64,000 bases of DNA, from the NCBI RefSeq assembly GCF_020382885.2, contig NC_058497.1:22312330-22376329 (forward strand), in the 5' to 3' direction. A program made the translations under genes and the position numbers. The stretch is from Scatophagus argus (taxonomy: Eukaryota > Chordata > Actinopteri > Scatophagidae). Positions 61,258-64,000 of the stretch are shown here, piece by piece (position 1 is the first letter of the stretch; every line of letters begins with the position of its first letter). The notes beneath the pieces were generated by a model. It was not told the DNA's origin. It was given only the letters and a program-made list of their open reading frames with translations, and ran no database searches.

Positions 61258-61690
61258 CTGTCACACCCTGGTGTTTCATGTTTCATGTGTGTCTTGTGTT
61301 TCCATGTGTTATGTTCAAGGTTTTTGTCATGTCCTGTTTTATTTTGAAAGTGTCACTTCCCCTGTGTCTCTCTGTTTCATGTAGCTTTGCTTTTGTTTAT
61401 CTTGATTGCTTTCTCCTCCCTTAATGTGTTTCACCTGTGTCTTGTTATGTTGTCTATTTAGTCCTTGTCTTCCCTATCACTGTTGTTGGTGTGCTATATT
61501 GTCTTTGGATTGTTTGTCTTGAGTTTTCCTCATGCCAGGTAATTCTTGTCTTGCCATGATTCTTGTCACAGTTTTTTTGTTGATTCCTTGCCACAGAAAG
61601 TGTGAGCCGTTTTTTGAGTTTTGATTAAATTAAATAATACGTTTTGGACCTCTGCCTCACCTCCCTGCCTTTTTGACTCTGCATCAGCGA
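61258..61690 (+). mobile_element. LTR-like retroelement fragment (fossil, possibly Gypsy-type)
   Basis: The stretch begins TGTCACACCCTGG and is a T-rich run of TGTCTTG/TTTCATG-type words with an AATAA-like signal near its right end. This resembles solo LTRs of fish Gypsy-type elements as I remember them. No coding parts of such an element are seen next to it. It is an old, broken copy and the family is uncertain. Confidence 0.3.
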
Positions 61691-61697
61691 CGCCATA

Positions 61698-61975
61698 CTA
61701 CCTGTTGTGACACAGCCAAGTCTTCTTTTCCATCGTGTCGTGTTCCCTGGCCAGGTGGGTTATGTTTCCTCCTTGTTGTAATTGATAAAGTTTTTCCAGG
61801 TATGCCCAGTTTATTTGTGGTTCCTGCTTCAAGAAAGCATCCTGATCAAATGCGAATGACCTCAACTGGCTCAATAGCAGGGGTTCTACTCCAAGCCCAT
61901 TTTGGATGTCTGAGTTCCAAACCCTCCCTATTAGACTCAGTCCAGATATTGTATGAAGCAAACTGGCCATACTTG
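61698..61975 (-). mobile_element. LINE fragment, C-terminal end of the reverse-transcriptase protein
   Basis: The - strand reads SGLSLIGRVWNSDI, then GLGVEPLLL and SQLRSF. This corresponds to the common fish LINE protein end (SGLSLRDRVRSSDI, ELGVEPLLL, SQLRWFGH). Only this short piece is recognisable and it is diverged, so it is an old 5'-truncated copy. The + strand open frame across 61673-62452 is antisense to it and is not a gene. Confidence 0.6.
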
Positions 61976-64000
61976 TACCTGCAATTTCAGCAACTTTTTT
62001 TGGTGAGGCCTGCAGGTTGTAGCACCTTCATCCAATGTTCTCACAGAAACGCAATGCAAGACACCCAAGAGACAGAGGTGTCGGCCTATACTTCCTCAAA
62101 ATTGTCCACAAAATACATGAAGTCTGGACGGGCCAACTCCCAGCGCTGTATCTCACACACAAAACACACCCCACAGCTCACAGAATATGCAGTTAACCAT
62201 GCCAAGCCAACAAAGGTGAAGTTAATCACCTCAGTTCACAAACACGTCTCCCTCAGGACAAGCACAAACTTGACTGACATCAGAGGCTTAATGTCGAACT
62301 CTCCGTCACCAAAGATCACACAGTCCAGACAGTGGTTTGTTCTGCTGGCCCAGCTCCGTTTGTTCAGCTTTACATCTGAGTCAACCCAATTACACAGTTT
62401 CAAATACCTGGGGCCTTCTTGTCCGCTAAAAGGTTTTCCTTTGTTCTCCTGACAAGACAATAAACACGATCTGATTGTAATTTTGACAGAAAAAGAAATA
62501 GCAGCCCAGTGAACATAATCATCCGAACGTTACATAAGAATTATGAGCCACGAATGCTTGCAGACATTATATAAGCCTCAGTCACTTCACAAGAGTATAA
62601 ATGTGAAACTTGCAGTGTATCAAGCTGTTAAAAATCAAAATATGTCAGTAGCATAAAACATATTTGAGCATCTTATGCTTCTTTCATGGAACAATAACGT
62701 CTGTTTTTTGGGTTTTAATTGCTTTAGTTCTCTGTTGGATCTCATTTTTGTTGCGTGGCTTCCATCACTTCGTCCTCTCATCCCTTTAGATAAACTGACT
62801 TGTGTCCAAGAAATGCTTCTGTCCCAGTGTATCCTTGGATAAGACTGCTTCGTTTGTTTGCCTTTTTATTTCTTCTGCGTTGTGGTGCAGGCTGAGCGGT
62901 GCGTTTCGGTGAATGATGGCATTCCCATTTTTAATGAACTGTTTATCTTGTGTCTGGATGCTGGCAGTGTTTGATGTTTGCTCATGGAAAGGCAGACACA
63001 CACACACAGGGAAAAAGAGACAGAACTCCTACTTATGGCATTTTGTTTTGTCTCATTTCAAATGTACAGATTTCTGTACACTCCAAAAGAGTGACAAAAG
63101 ATAAAAGGAGCAATGATCTTCAATAATTTATAAGATTCTGACTGCTGAAGACGTCAAATCTGAGAGTGTAGGTTGGGTTATGGTTTTTTGTAATCTCATC
63201 TGTAAGTTAGGTCATCTCTCATCGTGATGGTGTACACTTCCTCCAGGATACGATGTTAAGATAAAATAAAGTTTACGGCTTGTTGAGGAGAAATCGGGTC
63301 ACTGCAGCATCAGAAAATATGGCAGCGAGAGCAAACTTAGAGTCCGCTCATGATTTTTTTGAGATTCAGGCAATTGAATTCAGCAATTTAGAAACCGTCT
63401 TACCTGAAATCTGAAGTTGGTCTTAAGTAATGACATCCAATATGTCATTTTTTTTGCATTTCTCATACCTGCAGGTTGACTTGACCATTTTTAGTACATT
63501 TTTTACTCCAACTTTAGGTTACCTGATCAGGAGGTAGTTGAGTTACACAGTAAGCATCAGCGACTGGGTTAAACTGGCTTAAACTGTTGAAGCAGTGGTT
63601 ATTTTTATTCTTACAGGGTTATTGGCTCTTGTGTGATATTCAAGTAAACAAAGTTGAATTTTCTATTGCAGCTTCTTTATATACCTGAAACGTCACAGCT
63701 AAAGGTCCTGTGCACAAATTTAGGTCTTAGTGGTGTCTTTAAAACGCAGGGACACAGCTACCATTTAAACAGGTTTTTTGTCTCATACTTAACCAATATT
63801 AAAACATTTATGTAATTGCTCTAATACATTTCTACAGCAAATGTCATTTAAAGGGACCAATTTGCCTCCCATAAATATTCAGTCACATTCGCTCAATCAC
63901 TATTTCCACCCAGAGTTAAAGCAACAGAGTTATAAAGACAGGGCCTCTTTATGTCCTTGTTCGTTTTAGTGATATGCTAATGTATGCAAATTAGGGGCCC
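61976..64000. other. Right end of the window, no gene recognised
   Basis: No gene or clear repeat is seen. Short open frames such as 62786-63007 (-) have no motif. The last 60 bases contain ATGCTAAT and ATGCAAAT, octamer-like words that could belong to a regulatory element cut by the window edge. Confidence 0.45.

Noticed and set aside
61673-62452. 259-codon open frame (+), the longest outside the genes
   Set aside because: Its left part is antisense to a LINE protein fragment, and the product shows no known domain.
63940-64000. Octamer-like words at the window end taken as an enhancer
   Set aside because: Too short and cut by the edge; noted only in the flank entry.

Overview
The window is nuclear DNA from a bony fish, most likely a spiny-rayed (percomorph) teleost. 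It holds short introns with clean GT/AG boundaries, many dinucleotide microsatellites, Tc1-like transposons and fish-type dispersed repeats. Seven protein-coding genes and one transposase gene can be read. I cannot name the species.

Layout, left to right. (1) rcsd1 (CapZ-interacting protein, +) spans 1444-14170, with a start exon of only two codons and a 9.9 kb first intron. (2) A c3orf52/TTMP-like single-pass membrane protein with a SEA-like domain (+) spans 16915-19914 in seven exons. (3) guca1c (photoreceptor guanylate-cyclase-activating protein 3, +) spans 23611-25355 in four exons. (4) thrsp (Spot 14, +, one coding exon, 27546-27962) lies tail to tail with ndufc2 (complex I subunit, -, 28471-30200). 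(5) A full-length Tc1-like transposon with a 340-codon transposase and 212-bp terminal inverted repeats occupies 30825-32464. (6) rab30 (+, 33943-35287) and prcp (+, 37937-47379, nine exons) follow. (7) fam181b (+, single exon, 51696-52658) is the last gene. The rest, to 64000, is gene-poor DNA with repeat relics, including a LINE 3' fragment and an LTR-like fragment near 61.2-62.0 kb.

The genes do not form a pathway. Their order is informative: thrsp-ndufc2 and rab30-prcp-fam181b match neighbours on human 11q14, c3orf52 and guca1c are both on human 3q13, and rcsd1 is on human 1q24. The window therefore joins three human synteny blocks. These map positions are from memory.

The most interesting observations are these. 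The c3orf52-like protein carries a G-S-V-V-A sequence where cleaved SEA domains have their G|SVVV autoproteolysis site. The Tc1-like element has near-identical ends but has Asn at the position of the second catalytic Asp. rcsd1 has a candidate 75-bp in-frame cassette exon. Two hairpins stand side by side at 22.6 kb, one of them with a perfect 16-bp stem. I found no CRISPR array, rRNA, recognisable tRNA or clearly new multi-gene system; this is an ordinary vertebrate gene neighbourhood.
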